Assembly: GCF_037975245.1 (NCBI RefSeq)
Contig: NC_092570.1
Coordinates: forward strand, 16,275,918-16,339,917
Source: Apostichopus japonicus
Taxonomy: Eukaryota; Echinodermata; Holothuroidea; Aspidochirotida; Stichopodidae
Reading direction: 5' to 3'
DNA: 64,000 bases
Positions 26,501 through 36,627 of this stretch are shown here, piece by piece. Every line of letters starts with the position of its first letter. The stretch's first letter is position 1. The notes beneath the pieces were generated by a model. The model was not told the origin of the DNA and made no database searches. It saw nothing but the letters and a program-made list of their open reading frames with translations. The position numbers were made by a program, and so were the translations under genes.

Positions 26501-28007
26501 GTACAGTCAGTACACACAGCTGCAGTCAATACCCACAGCACAGTGTACAAACGATACAGCGATGGACATCTCAGGTCCAGCTTAAGATAACAAGGTATCA
26601 CGTTTCATTACTGTACTGTCTGCATTTTGTAGCGACACAAACAAAACGTCACTTGCAAGCAACGGAAAGTGAACTTTTTCAGATGGCCGTATGCGGTTTG
26701 GGGCGAGTCTTCAATGCCTTTAAGTCTCTTACCCATGACTGGTCCCATAAATCCGAGAATGACCCCGACCAGACCCGCTGTCTTTGCGTTGATGTCGAAA
26801 TATAACTGCCACTCAACTAGGAATACACTCAGAGACAACATGTAACCTGTAGAGAAATGGAAATTACATTTGAAGAATTATAGGCCCCAGCTTATTGGAA
26901 TTGAAATAAATCAACTTCTTTACAGTGAGAAATACTTATTCTGCAAAAACAAAATACCATGACAATGTACTGAGGACTTATCTTCATTTAACTTGATTAA
27001 TATTCAAATCTCATTTGATTAAAATGAAGAAAAAGTCGAAAGGAATATCCGTGGAAGCCTTTTCCGATTCTTCTTTTACTTGCGATCATTTTACACTGAT
27101 CAATCGATATCAAACTTCATACATGGATGTGTTTGGACAATATGAAATCTTGAGAAAGCAACACATTTTCTCCACTCCATGCTTAACCTTCATTTGGTGA
27201 GAAAGTCTTCTGAATGAAACACTGATTTACAAAGGTCCTCACATTCCGATAGCAATAATAACCGTTTCGTTAAAATATGTCAAAGATGCTGCCAAATTCT
27301 ATAAAAAACAGCAATCAATTGTTAAGTTTTCTAAATTTGAGAGATTCTCAAGACAATAGATCTTAATAGTTTTACAGTAAGTGGTGTCATTAAACAAACA
27401 CTGTTTTCCGCTTTAAGTGGATTAATACGGGTGTATAATTTTTCCGGTATTGCAATCGCAAAAATGCGATGCAAAATGGGTAAATTGCCAATATGCATAG
27501 CAGTTCTTATATACAGTTCTTAATTGCATTGTAATCGGGTCTGAGTGTTTGTGTCTTCAATTTTTTCTCTCTCTCCTATAGGGTCCTTGATGGGGACTTG
27601 AGTGTCCCTCCTGATCCAGTGTCCCTCCTGATCCTTGTTTTCTATTAAACTAAACTACACTAAACATACACAGAACCATGCTATTTTATAAAAGGTTGCA
27701 GTCTTCAAAAGTGATATTCAAAATATTTCAACTTAATTTATCCCCTGCATTTTGAGTGCAGAATAAGTAGTCCCCCTTTTTTTGGGGGGGGAAGGGGGAG
27801 GGAATGAAGGGAAAAATTTTCTATTAAGAACAATCATATACACTGAGTAGTAAATGCAGTATTGTTTCTTATCAATATAGGAAATGAATACCATGGATAC
27901 ACACCTGAGGTTATGATATGTGCAACAAAGGCTGCACCCACGGCAACCCATCCCCAACCGCCATCTGGGGCAGGAGGTGGCTGTCGGAGGGTAGTCGATG
28001 TGGTCAT
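17594..28007 (-). CDS. SLC16 (monocarboxylate transporter family) MFS transporter, complete
   Basis: Exons in transcript order on the minus strand: 28007-27905, 26846-26733, 23761-23621, 21781-20942, 17811-17594 (stop TAA 17596-17594). Every junction is GT/AG with matching phase, giving 471 residues. The start is the ATG at 28007, because an in-frame TAG lies at 28037-28035. The SLC16 signature PDGGWGWVAV is at residues 14-23, the second signature YFQKRLGLANG at 137-147, and LYDATGNY at 402-409 precedes the last membrane helix. An acidic loop (about 199-232) separates the two six-helix halves and a charged tail (about 434-471) follows, so both ends should be cytoplasmic. Residues equivalent to MCT1 Lys38 and Asp302 appear to be Leu38 and Ser301, while the nearby Arg (R305) is kept. 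This argues against a classical proton/lactate MCT, so the substrate is unknown. A splice acceptor before 28082 suggests an upstream 5'UTR exon. TTTATT at 17195-17200 (AATAAA on this strand) could be the poly(A) signal. Confidence 0.95.
18050..19030 (+). repeat. Tandem tRNA-derived array, six units of about 163 bp (cluster 2)
   Basis: CAGTTGCAGTGGCCAAGTT starts near 18109, 18271, 18434, 18598, 18761 and 18926 (163-165 bp apart). Each unit reads TGGCCAAGTTGGTAGTGCTC (A-box-like), GAGTCAGACAAGCTCC, then GAGTTCAAATCC (B-box-like) and a GAGAGCATTTTGATTTTCTG tail. Related to cluster 1 (11206-11720). It lies in transporter intron 4, antisense to the gene. Confidence 0.85.
19061..19135 (+). repeat. 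Second-type tRNA-like unit
   Basis: GGAACCAAAATGGTGTAATT followed by GGTAGTTCTGCC, and GGGTTCAAGGCC 45 bp on, resemble A and B boxes. The same unit follows cluster 1 on the minus strand at 11305-11206. Confidence 0.6.
19141..19445. repeat. Purine-rich low-complexity tract and 49-bp tandem triplet
   Basis: 19141-19330 is almost all A/G on the plus strand (GAGAGG, GGAAGGAGGGTG). It runs into three copies of TTCCCAAGCGGCCAGG at about 49-bp spacing (19333, 19382, 19432), with pyrimidine-rich spacers. Confidence 0.75.
19545..19612 (+). repeat. Third tRNA-like unit
   Basis: TAATGGTCTAATGGTAGCGC (A-box-like) and CCTGGTTCAAAACC (B-box-like) are about 30 bp apart, with ACTTCTGC closing an acceptor-like half. 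It looks like a tRNA pseudogene or SINE head. Missing stem pairing argues against a functional tRNA. Confidence 0.5.
20438..20745 (+). mobile_element. tRNA-derived SINE
   Basis: Head: TGTGGCCTAGTGAATAAGG (A box) and GGGTTCAATGCCC (B box), with the shared GGTGGCATTTGAAGCAAT between. The body includes CACGAGCCCTTGCGGGGCTG and TTCGTGGACGTTAAAATGAC. The head recurs on the minus strand at 49815-49910. It lies in transporter intron 4, 200 bp from exon 4. Confidence 0.72.
23258..23385 (-). repeat. Dispersed repeat family C, copy 2
   Basis: Reverse-complement counterpart of 4372-4490, in transporter intron 3. It shares CACACAAGGCT, CTTGATCAAGTC and GATATCACAG blocks and has a poly-A/T expansion inside. 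A partly inverted second copy lies at about 22930-23090. Confidence 0.55.
23913..24045 (+). repeat. Dispersed repeat family E, copy 1
   Basis: About 130 bp from CCACTGTAGGC through GTCACCTGTATC, CTAGTTCTGTTTTTGGTGAC and CTTACTCTA to GAAATCATT. It recurs in reverse complement at 36628-36752 with high similarity. A tRNA-like head is near each copy, but on different sides. Confidence 0.7.
24163..24235 (-). mobile_element. tRNA-like SINE head
   Basis: On the minus strand: TAGCCTAGTGGTTAGATGGC (A box), then GCGGGAGGCCCGGGTTTGAA and TCCCGG (B box and T arm). The G/C pairing of the T arm is good but the acceptor stem is not closed, so I call a SINE head or tRNA pseudogene. The A-box half is shared with 36793-36840. 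Confidence 0.6.
26407..26723 (+). mobile_element. TTAA MITE family D, copy 1 (ends 10 bp from a transporter splice donor)
   Basis: TTAA at 26407-26410 and 26720-26723 bound terminal inverted repeats AGGGTGTGAAGACTCGC and GCGAGTCTTCAATGCCT. Copies: 30195-30514 (+, left end lost) and 40612-40986 (-). The internal blocks GAGGTGTAACAGAAGTGT and TCATTACTG..GTCTGC are shared by all three. The right TTAA lies 10 bp from the 3' edge of transporter exon 2 (26733), so the donor's intron side runs GTAAGAGAC and then straight into the element. Confidence 0.85.
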
Positions 28008-28082
28008 ATTGGACAGACTGTGATACTGAAGCAACTAGGCACCCCGTGATGATCTGGAGCGAACAGGTAATGGTGCAAAATT
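27905..28082 (-). other. First coding exon of the transporter with 5'UTR part
   Basis: On the minus strand a good polypyrimidine acceptor (TTTCTTTTCTCCAG) ends just before 28082, 75 bases upstream of the ATG at 28007. A non-coding exon and the promoter should therefore lie farther upstream (right), not located. Confidence 0.5.
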
Positions 28083-28806
28083 CTGGAGAAAAGAAACAAA
28101 GGAGAGAGAAAATTCAACTATTGATTAGTGGAACAAAATTATACTGTAAACATGTATATTATATACATTGCATGCAGCAAATACCACCCGTAGGGTTGTT
28201 AATATATATTAACAGAATAAACAAGAAACTTACTGTGTACAATATATACAGTGTGTACTGTACTTTTAATGTACAGTCTATCTATGTCACTAATTGCTAA
28301 ATACATTTTATGTGTTCTGTAAGCCGAGGACTAGGGCTTTCAATTTTAACGACAGGGTGTGCATACTTCTAGTACCTGGGTGATAAAATGTTTATACTAT
28401 ATAAAAACAGTTTCTACTGGTTAAGAAAACAAAAAAACAAGTTGCAATACCTCGCTGGGTATGGTATGTAATCTTATCTACGTACTCTACACGTACAATA
28501 AAATATCATGACAACAAAATATCATTAAAGTACTGTACCACAATATGTACAGTACAGGAACTTGAGCCTCGTACTGCAGCAGCTCCATCTAAAGAGCTCC
28601 GAAGATGCTACAAATTGTCACATGACAGCTCTCCCCTCTTTTATGAATGCCTCCAGTTTCCTATCATGTTACAACCACAAAAGGTACCATGTTTACACTT
28701 TCAGCAAAGGTTACTGTCATCGCATGTCTCCCGAAACACGGTGATGCTATCGACTATATCAGATCATATTACTGTTAAACAACAAATATGAACTTGAGGT
28801 ACATGG

Positions 28807-29094
28807 CAGGCTCGTAGCAGGAAATTTGCCAAGGGGGCAAACCTGTAGGCAAACTATCAGAGCTGTAGATTCGCATTGAAAACTATCTAAGCGTAGCGCC
28901 ACCATGAGTTGGTGCTACGCGTACAAGAAAATGTAGGCTGAAAATGCCTCCCAGATCGCTGGAAATGGCACTTCCCCGGCCTTGTAAGTTGCATCTAAGC
29001 TTGAAAATACTAGCGATATCATAAAAACATACAAACAAAATATGTAAGGGGGGGGCGGTTGCCCCCTTCGCCCCCCCCATTGGCTACGCACCTG
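28807..29094 (+). mobile_element. GC-hairpin MITE family A, copy 2
   Basis: The ends are CAGGCTCGTAGC and GGCTACGCACCTG, imperfect inverted repeats. Flanks GTACATGG and TTATATGG agree at six of eight bases, which fits an old 8-bp hAT-type duplication. The core has CTAAGCGTAGCGCCACC with GTTGGTGC, then G and C runs. Confidence 0.72.
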
Positions 29095-29729
29095 TTATAT
29101 GGTAATTGTACTGTTATCTTCTCCATGGGTCTACACAGTATATATATTTTATATGCCTACAGTAAACACAACTCACCAATTTAAACTCCTGTTCAAGCAA
29201 ATCTCCATGCTCGTGGTTTTCAATCTGATTTACATTAGATCTTATCTACAGTGGTACCATTTAAATACATCCAGGGCTTCTAGGCTGTGATAAACAAGAC
29301 ACACAATATATATACGTGTAATTGTTATAGATATATATTGCAAATCATCGGCTACTGTAATATGCAGTGCATATATACTATACAGATTTAAGCCTATAGA
29401 TTGAAGGAACGTGCACTGAGGAATGAAGAGCAGGACAAGATTTGTAAGGCCGTCGATTGAATTGGGTTACAGAAATAACGGCGACTCCAGAGATACTACT
29501 CGTTATCACTCCAAATGTAATATTTTATCGTCAAACTCATGTTCAGGTTTCTCAACTCTTCAGCCTTTTTTTTTTGTCTGAGAACCACGCTAACATGTGT
29601 CGGCTGAGATGCATTGCTATAGCTATAATTTTTCTATTTATTTTTCTATTTATGTTTTAACATTTCTATTTTTCTATACAATCTTAACTTTTATATCCTT
29701 TTTTTACTTTTAACAAATTTTTTTTCTTT

Positions 29730-29806
29730 TGCTGTAAAGCGCTTTAGAGCAATTTTTTAATTGAATAGGGCGCTATATAAATCTTGTGTAATAATAATAA
29801 TAGCGT
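29730..29806 (+). mobile_element. LINE- or SINE-type 3' tail
   Basis: TGTAAAGCGCTTTAGAGCA, then GGGCGCTATATAAATC and an ATA-repeat end is the classic 3' end of CR1/L2-like non-LTR elements and their SINEs. No coding part is recognisable upstream. Confidence 0.6.
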
Positions 29807-30194
29807 ACGTGGCTTCCATTTGGCACCGCAGTGATACGATTCACATCACTATGTGAAACTGACCAAAATCTAATTATTTAACATGTATTGAAACTGGTAA
29901 ACTTTGAGTTTCTGTAAATATTTTGACCACTGTCACTTACTGCGGTACAATACTAAGGGGTCACAGGATCAAGAGGGTGCCCAGCAATTGGTCAATAGTA
30001 CTATTATCAGGAGGTATCACGTGATACCCTCTGAGCATGGCAAGAGCACTGGTCATCAACAAGAAGTACAGCCAGTTGGGACAACTTCTAATACCTCTCT
30101 AAACTGATCTCCATTATCATGCTCTCAAAGCACTAGTATTGACCAGTACAAACAGTTCTTAACCTTGATCTGATAAAAACATGTTATTCATACT

Positions 30195-30514
30195 GAATTA
30201 GTTTCGACTGAGGTGTAACAGAAGTGTAAGACACCACCATCGATCCCAGAATATACACACACAGCTTGCTACAGTCTATAATTAGACAAGAGTGTACAGT
30301 CAATACAAACAGCTACATGGTCAATACCCACAACACAGTGTACATAGCATTGATGGAAATCTCAGGTCTAGATAAATTAAAAGATAACAAGGTATTACAT
30401 TTCATTACTGTCTGCTTATTGAAGCGGCAGACAAAAAACTTCACTTGCCAACAACGGAAAGTTAACTTTTCAGAGGGTGGCATGCGGTTTGGGGTGAGTC
30501 TTCAATGCCTTTAA
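30195..30514 (+). mobile_element. TTAA MITE family D, copy 2
   Basis: Matches 26435-26723 (GAGGTGTAACAGAAGTGT to GAGTCTTCAATGCC) and ends at TTAA (30511-30514). The left inverted repeat is absent. It shares CACCATCGATCCCAGAA with the copy at 40612, which the first copy lacks. Confidence 0.75.
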
Positions 30515-30956
30515 CTTGGCCTTTAGTCCCCCCACACTTTTGAAAAGCTTTTGGGAGCTTACTTGTAAGTTACATAGACTGAAAGTCACAATATCGAAAG
30601 GAATGTAAGCTACCAAATTGTTGGCTATATATATATGGGGCAAAACCAAACAAATATGTCTTTTACCTTTATTCACTCAATTCTGCCTGTAAATTCTCTC
30701 AATTTGAACCAGTTGTGTTACAGAAAAGCTGACAACTTATATAGGTTGTAAAATTCAAACTGGTATCACATAACAACACCATCGTATTGTTTTGTATTAT
30801 TGGCTACTATTACTAACTATGTAGTAAATGTGTAATTTTACGGAAGCTTGAGTTTTTTTCTGATGGACATCCAAATAATGATTTCTTTTTACAATAACGA
30901 AAGTTTACTGCGTGGGGGTTTCGGATCATATTGAGCGTTGGGCACATACTTAAGTC

Positions 30957-31448
30957 CAGGGTCACACGTATAAAATTGCATCTTCCAACCATCGTTTCTT
31001 AACTATAGTCCGACCATATTAACTAACTACTGTACGATAGCACACGTACTCACACGACTTTTTACTGTTTTCGGATGATCGTTATTCCTGGACACATGCA
31101 CCAGTGAGTTAATGATGCTTTTGCAAAGCTATCTTGCGCAGTTGCGTCGGGTCTGTCAAGGGTCACGGTTTTGATGATGTTTCGCAAGGTTTTTAGTTGT
31201 AAGTAGTAGTAGATGATGTCAGTGTTACACTAAAATGCATAGTCGGCCAATGCAATTGCGATCACACGCATGGTTCTTCCTGTTGACAATGGTCGGACGA
31301 TGGTTAATTCGGGCTTACGATGCTAATTACCATGTTTAGTGGACGATGGTCGGACGATGGTCTGACCATAGCAGAGAGCGGTCACACACAAACCGTACCA
31401 TGGTCGGACCATCGTTATGTCTGAAAAAATGTACGTGTCACGGGGTCT
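30957..31448. mobile_element. MITE-like element carrying GGTCGGACGATGG motifs
   Basis: The left end CCAGGGTCACACGTA and right end TACGTGTCACGGGG are imperfect inverted repeats. Inside are ACAATGGTCGGACGATGG, GGACGATGGTCGGACGATGG, GTCTGACCAT and inverted partners (CCAACCATCGT). The same GACGATGGTC units make up the satellite at 46286-47045. No clear target duplication was seen. Confidence 0.5.
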
Positions 31449-33256
31449 AAACTTTTATTATGATTAGGCTAGGCATAAGCCCGCCTAGGCCTACAATAAG
31501 ACAATTTGGAAACCCACAATGTCTTATCACAGCTAGGCCTAGATTTGTTTGCAACTTAACAGAGTTATACAAAGGTAAACACAACAGAAAAGTTGGGTTC
31601 TGTATTCGTACGTTAGGCCGCTGTTCTCACCAGATTGGGAGCAACATCGTTACTGTACCGGACGTTTCTGCAAAGTTCAATCAATCGCAAGGTCGCTCTC
31701 ACATGTAACAGGCCAGGTAAGAATCGTCCATGATCCAAGAGAGATATCGTTTCACAATATTCTCACGATCTCGAATATCCACCAGCCCGCCCTCTATTTA
31801 CACTTCGGTTGGTGTTGCTACCGTCAAGCAGGTGTTGTGAACATGCAGGGTCGATCTACGGAAATAAAAATGAAGGGCGCCATAAAACTAGTAAAGTGAC
31901 GGAATCGGCCATGTTATACTGCTCGGGAAAAACAAATTTAACAGAAAGTCTAGATCTAGATTAAGGCCAGGTCCAAACAACAGAACTTAGTTTCCTAACT
32001 GTAAAAGCTACACCCAGCATGATTCGTTTTATGATTAGTAAGTTTGGGTCGTCTTGACCCAATACTTGAGTTGACCGACAGTCCTTTGAGAAACCTAACC
32101 CAGGTGGATCCCGATCGCGTATGGTTACACTCACAATCTCCTCTATTAAAATGTTCTGAAAATGTGTACACAGTTGATGGTGTTTACCGTACCCCTCCCA
32201 GTGTATGGTACTTTGTACAACAATAAGAAACATGTTGTGCAAGAGGACAAACCATGGAAGTTGCAGATCTCATCTCCTCCATGACATAACCATCAATGTT
32301 GTTTCATGCAAGACATCACATTTGGGCCAACTTCACCTCTGACCTTCAGTGTTCTTTCAACCTATCCCTCAAAATCTAATAAGGAATACTCTTGTACATA
32401 TCGGGTGGTAAGTTTAATGGTTTTCTTCTGCATATTGACATTTGACCCCGACCCTTAACAACTAAAACTTTTAATTAAGTGTATAGGAGGAGTTTGCGAC
32501 ACACTTTTTTTGCTCATTCACATGAGACGCACACACTTCCTCGCATGACTGATGTGAGTTTAAGTATAATATCTCATCTCCCTATATAGCCTAATACACG
32601 TAGGGAGATGAGATGATGGGATACCGCGACTTAAGTTGTCATTTTGATGGAGCTGCATAGTCGCCATTTACTATTTTACTGTAAATATGTTTAGCGGCGC
32701 CAAATATATAACACGTAAAACGATGGCAGCAGTCGACTATTCCATATTTTGAAGGAAGGTCAGAATTAGGGTCAGCAGAGACCACTCGGACGATTGTGGG
32801 GGACCTTTCGATCAACATATTAATTTAATAAGAAAATAATGTCAATTAAACGACATATATGTCAAAACCGTTAGAGATACCAAAAAAATACAAGTTACAT
32901 GATCATCTCAAAAAATGACATTAACTTTCTGTTGGCGTCTCTGAGCTGTGGCATAAATATCCAGGATTTTTCGATGTCACATGAAAACAAAGAAAACGGA
33001 GAAACAGAATATACGCCTGTCACCGGCGACAGAGACCACAAACATACAGTACGCCCTCTATTCAGTCTGAGTACCATGATAACCTGGTGAATGATATAGC
33101 GCCTTTATATAACTTTCTATAACCGTTTCCCCCGGATAAAGTACCCAGCGGGAGATTCCACACTGTCACATAGGCACTTACGCTAACGTGTGTCAGTCTG
33201 GAAAACTAACAACGTGTATATTTCAGATATCTGTATGAATAATTTGATCAGTAAAC
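31449..33256. other. Stretch upstream of the candidate secreted-protein exon
   Basis: No recognised gene. It lies between the divergent starts at 28007 (-) and 33257 (+) and could hold their promoters, but no convincing core promoter was identified. Confidence 0.3.
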
Positions 33257-33454
33257 ATGAAGTGCTGGGGATATATCCAACGCGATAGCACTATTTTCGT
33301 GGTTCTTGTTCTCTGTCCGTATTGGTGTAAAGTGTCCACCAAACCGTCCACCCCAGTCCCACCCTCAGCCCCACCCCAAACTCCCGTGGTAAACCAAACT
33401 GAGCTATCCTCTTCGTTGGATGTGACCGTTGATTTCGTTTCAGATTCAGCTTCT
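33257..33454 (+). CDS. Candidate first coding exon of an unrecognised secreted or membrane protein
   Basis: An ATG in good context (A at -3) opens a 66-codon frame that runs straight into an excellent donor, GTAAGT, at 33455; without splicing it ends two codons later. The N-terminus looks like a signal peptide (hydrophobic core TIFVVLVLC at residues 12-20). After it come a Pro/Thr/Ser-rich stretch (STPVPPSAPPQTP) and one N-glycosylation sequon (NQT, 46-48), as in a mucin-like stalk. No continuing exon was found within the window and the protein is not recognised. It could be a chance frame. Signal peptide, low-complexity stalk and donor together make it worth recording. Confidence 0.35.
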
Positions 33455-33717
33455 GTAAGTTGACGTGACAGATCGACTTATCCGAAAATGGGAAATGAAA
33501 AATGAACAAAGACTAAAAAAAAAAATAAAAAAAAATAAAAAAATGAAAGAAAATACGATGATTATACGAATTCAGACCTAGAGCAAGTTGTTTATACGAT
33601 GTTACCCAGGAAGTGTATGCTGTGTATATAGGACACACAATAGGACAGGGGGCACACAAAAGTAATTGAGTCACGTGTTTACCGAGTGGTTAGATGCGTT
33701 ATTATAACAGGCGCGTA

Positions 33718-34320
33718 TCCAGGATTTTCTAACCCGGGGGGCGCGAATTACCATCTAAGCGGAGCGCCACCATCGGTTGGCGCGGAGCGTACAAGAAAAT
33801 TTCTGGTTTTGATACCCCCCAGATCACCGGAAATGGCACTTCTCGGGCTTGAAAATGACCAACCAGATGTACACTTTTGCCTGAGAACCAAGTATTTCCC
33901 AAAAGTTTTTTCCATCCATAACCTTTTTGAAGATTGTAACCAGTCACACATCATGTTCGACCTCATTGCATGTCCTATGGATCATTGCTTTTGTAGGTGA
34001 TACTACGTCACGGCCCACAATATCCGAAAGCCCCATTTTTCAAGGTTTTAAGCCCATTATTTGTTGAGAATTTGAAAATTCACATTTCTCGTGAATAAAT
34101 ATCACTTCAAAACATACCCATAATGTTGCACAAAATTCAATCTATGGACAACCAATATAGAAAAACCTCCTTCAACCCCTAATAGACAGGTCAAAATTGC
34201 ACGAATAGAAGAAAGTATGATGAAGAATGTTGGTCAGGAAATTTTCGAAAATTCAGACACAGTTAATTTATTGGTGTAGAAATATTAAAACCTGTTATAA
34301 CGGCTATTATAAAACTTGGT
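33718..34320 (+). mobile_element. GC-hairpin MITE family B, copy 2
   Basis: It begins CAGGCGCGTATCCAGG and aligns with 7905-8465 from CTAAGCGGAGCGCCACC through TGGAAATGGCACTTCT-like sequence to GTTATAACGGCTA. The 3' end is missing or replaced. The left end is the reverse complement of the CCTGGATACGCACCTG ends at 35669 and 36025. Confidence 0.75.
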
Positions 34321-34388
34321 TGAAGGAAATGAAAAATAGCAGATATTTCCGATATCAGGTATATCGAAACCGAACACTACACACATAG

Positions 34389-34822
34389 GCGTAGGTCCCG
34401 TAAGAGGCGGGGGCTGCAGCCCCCCCCCCCCCCCGCAACCAATTTTTTCCCATTTTTTTCTGGCACCTGCTGAAAGAAAAATAAATAGCAATGAATAGCA
34501 TAAAAATGATCTCCTTGGTAATTAAAATAAAGTTCTAAGCTTGGCCGTCATAACTACTGTAAAAGAGTTTTGACTGAAATGGATCTGTATGCTTTTTCTC
34601 CATCTACATAAGACATTTCGTTGTTTACATTAGCATCCGGCGGTATACTGTGCAACTTTCACGGACCGTGCGGTACACGATGCCATGCAATGTAATGACC
34701 GATGCTTACTTATATGGTATTGGCATCGATTTGTTGAACGCGCGCTTCTTGCGCGAAAAATTTCGGCTTTTTTTCGGGCAAGTCGTTACAGCCCCAAATC
34801 CAATTGGGCTCCTACGCCTTTG
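34389..34822. mobile_element. 434-bp element with exact 13-bp flanking duplication
   Basis: ACTACACACATAG occurs at 34376-34388 and again at 34823-34835. The enclosed sequence has imperfect inverted ends (GCGTAGGTCCCG and GGGCTCCTACGC) and a 14-bp C run. No open frame of note. Confidence 0.7.
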
Positions 34823-34925
34823 ACTACACACATAGACAGTTTTTTGAGGCTGTTCATCGTGGAACATGCATTTCACTGCCTCACTGATATGATGTTATAT
34901 CTGCTCTTTGCTTTACAAATTCGAA

Positions 34926-35180
34926 CAGGCGTGTAGCGAGTAATTGCCAAGGGAGGGGCGAAGCCTGTAGGCAAACTATATAGCTAAGCGAAGCGCCACT
35001 ATGAGTTGGCGCGAAGCGTACAAGAAAAATTTTGGCCGAAAATGCCTCCCGGATCGCTGGAAATGACACTTCCCAGGCCTTGTAAGTTGCATCTAAGCAT
35101 TGTCTATTTTGAAATTACTAGCGATGTAATAAAGAAAATTTGCTCGGGGGGGGGGGGGGGGGGGGCGGTCGCCCCTTTCA
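34926..35180 (+). mobile_element. GC-hairpin MITE family A, copy 3, with poly-G tract
   Basis: It starts CAGGCGTGTAGCGAG and shares CTAAGCGAAGCGCCACTA, GTTGGCGCGAAGCG and CCTTGTAAGTTGCATCTAAG with the other A copies. It ends in about 21 consecutive G (35145-35165) then CGGTCGCCCC. The terminal inverted repeat is lost. Confidence 0.72.
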
Positions 35181-35328
35181 CGAAATGCGTCATGTTCCCC
35201 GACGATTCGGCCGAGTTCAAGACCAACCACAGTTGGTTCCATATATCACAATTGTACTACAATTTGTACAATTGTTTAAGGCGTCCATACACACACACGC
35301 GTTATGATAGACCATATATAGTATTTAT

Positions 35329-36042
35329 ATAGATACATTAGTGAGAGAGGGAAAATGGAAACGTCAAAAATGGAGTTGTCGGTGTAAGGGGTAGGGTGAG
35401 GCGCACACCCCCTCCGTAATCCTTGATCTGTCACTGGCTACCCTGTGTATATAATAGGGATCAGCGCTTAAACTATGACTATTCCTCTTTCTCTTCCCGA
35501 GGTCTTGGCTCTCTTCTACTCCCTCCTTTTCTTCTTTTTCTCTCTTTTTTCTTTTTCTTTTCCCTTCCTTTCTCTCCTCCTTTTCTTTTTTTCCCCCTCC
35601 TTTTCCCTTTTTTCTTCTCTTTTTTTCTCTCCTCTTTTCCTTACCCGGGGGGCGCGCGCCCCCAACGCCCCCCCTGGATACGCACCTGATATATAGTATA
35701 TATATAGATCATTAGTGAGAAGAGGAAAATGGAAACGTCAAAAAATGGAGTTGTCGGTGTAAGGGGTAGGGTGAGTCACACCTTTACGAAATCATTGATC
35801 CGTCACTGGCTACCCGCTGTAATGTCACTGTTCCTCTTTCTCTTCCCGGTGTCTTCGCGTTTTTCTTTTACTCCCTCCTTTTCTCCTTTTTTTCTCTTTC
35901 TTCTTTTTCTTTTCTCTTCCTTCCTCTCCTCCTCTTCTTTTTTCCCCTCTTTTTTCCTTTTTTCTTTTTTTTTTCTCTCCTCTTTTTCTTACCCGGGGGG
36001 CGCGCGCCCCCAACGCCCCCCCCCCTGGATACGCACCTGTAT
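35329..36042. repeat. Tandem duplication of a polypyrimidine unit (about 355 bp, two copies)
   Basis: Each copy has GGAAAATGGAAACGTCAAAA, GTTGTCGGTGTAAGGGGTAG, CACTGGCTACCC, a near-pure T/C tract of 150-170 bp (35503-35640 and 35826-35990), then GGGGCGCGCGCCCCC and CCTGGATACGCACCTG. The last motif matches the terminus of the GC-hairpin MITEs. Mirror-like T/C tracts of this kind can form triplex DNA. Confidence 0.8.
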
Positions 36043-36547
36043 AATACTACAAGAACACCAATAAGATACAAGTACTGCTTTGAACAAGTTGATATGCATA
36101 TATTATTCAGGGGGTACTACATTGATTTTTGTCCATCACTATCAGGCAATTCCGACCCATTTTATTTACATTGTTTATCAGCATCTTGAGAGAACAGGAT
36201 AATTTATCAAGATAACCTGCATTTATCATTATGAATAATTGTCCACTGTAACAGCTGTCGGAGTCCAAACCATGAAGCGTGTTCGATACAGTGTTTGCCA
36301 AACGCTGTTATCTTTATGTTCCGATGCCCTTACTACACGTTTAGAATGTGAAAATGGAATTTTCCGTATAGCAGTGAAATGTGCTTTCAATACGGTCTGT
36401 CAATAGAGACATATGGAAGCAAGGAGATGTAATTTATATAGCTACACACTCACAGAAATGGCTTTATTCTTCCAAGTAATATTTGCATCAAACATTTCTA
36501 TTTAAAAATTAATTGTATTGCTATAGGAAAACGCGTTGATGAGTACT

Positions 36548-36548
<1 letters not shown>

Positions 36549-36625
<77 letters not shown>
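36549..36625. repeat. (TA)n microsatellite
   Basis: About 38 uninterrupted TA dinucleotides, directly abutting repeat family E copy 2. Confidence 0.95.

Positions 36626-36627
<2 letters not shown>

Noticed and set aside
35475-36064. Phe/Ser/Leu-rich hydrophobic frames resembling membrane proteins
   Set aside because: Pure polypyrimidine tract; the tandem copy shows the same on both frames.
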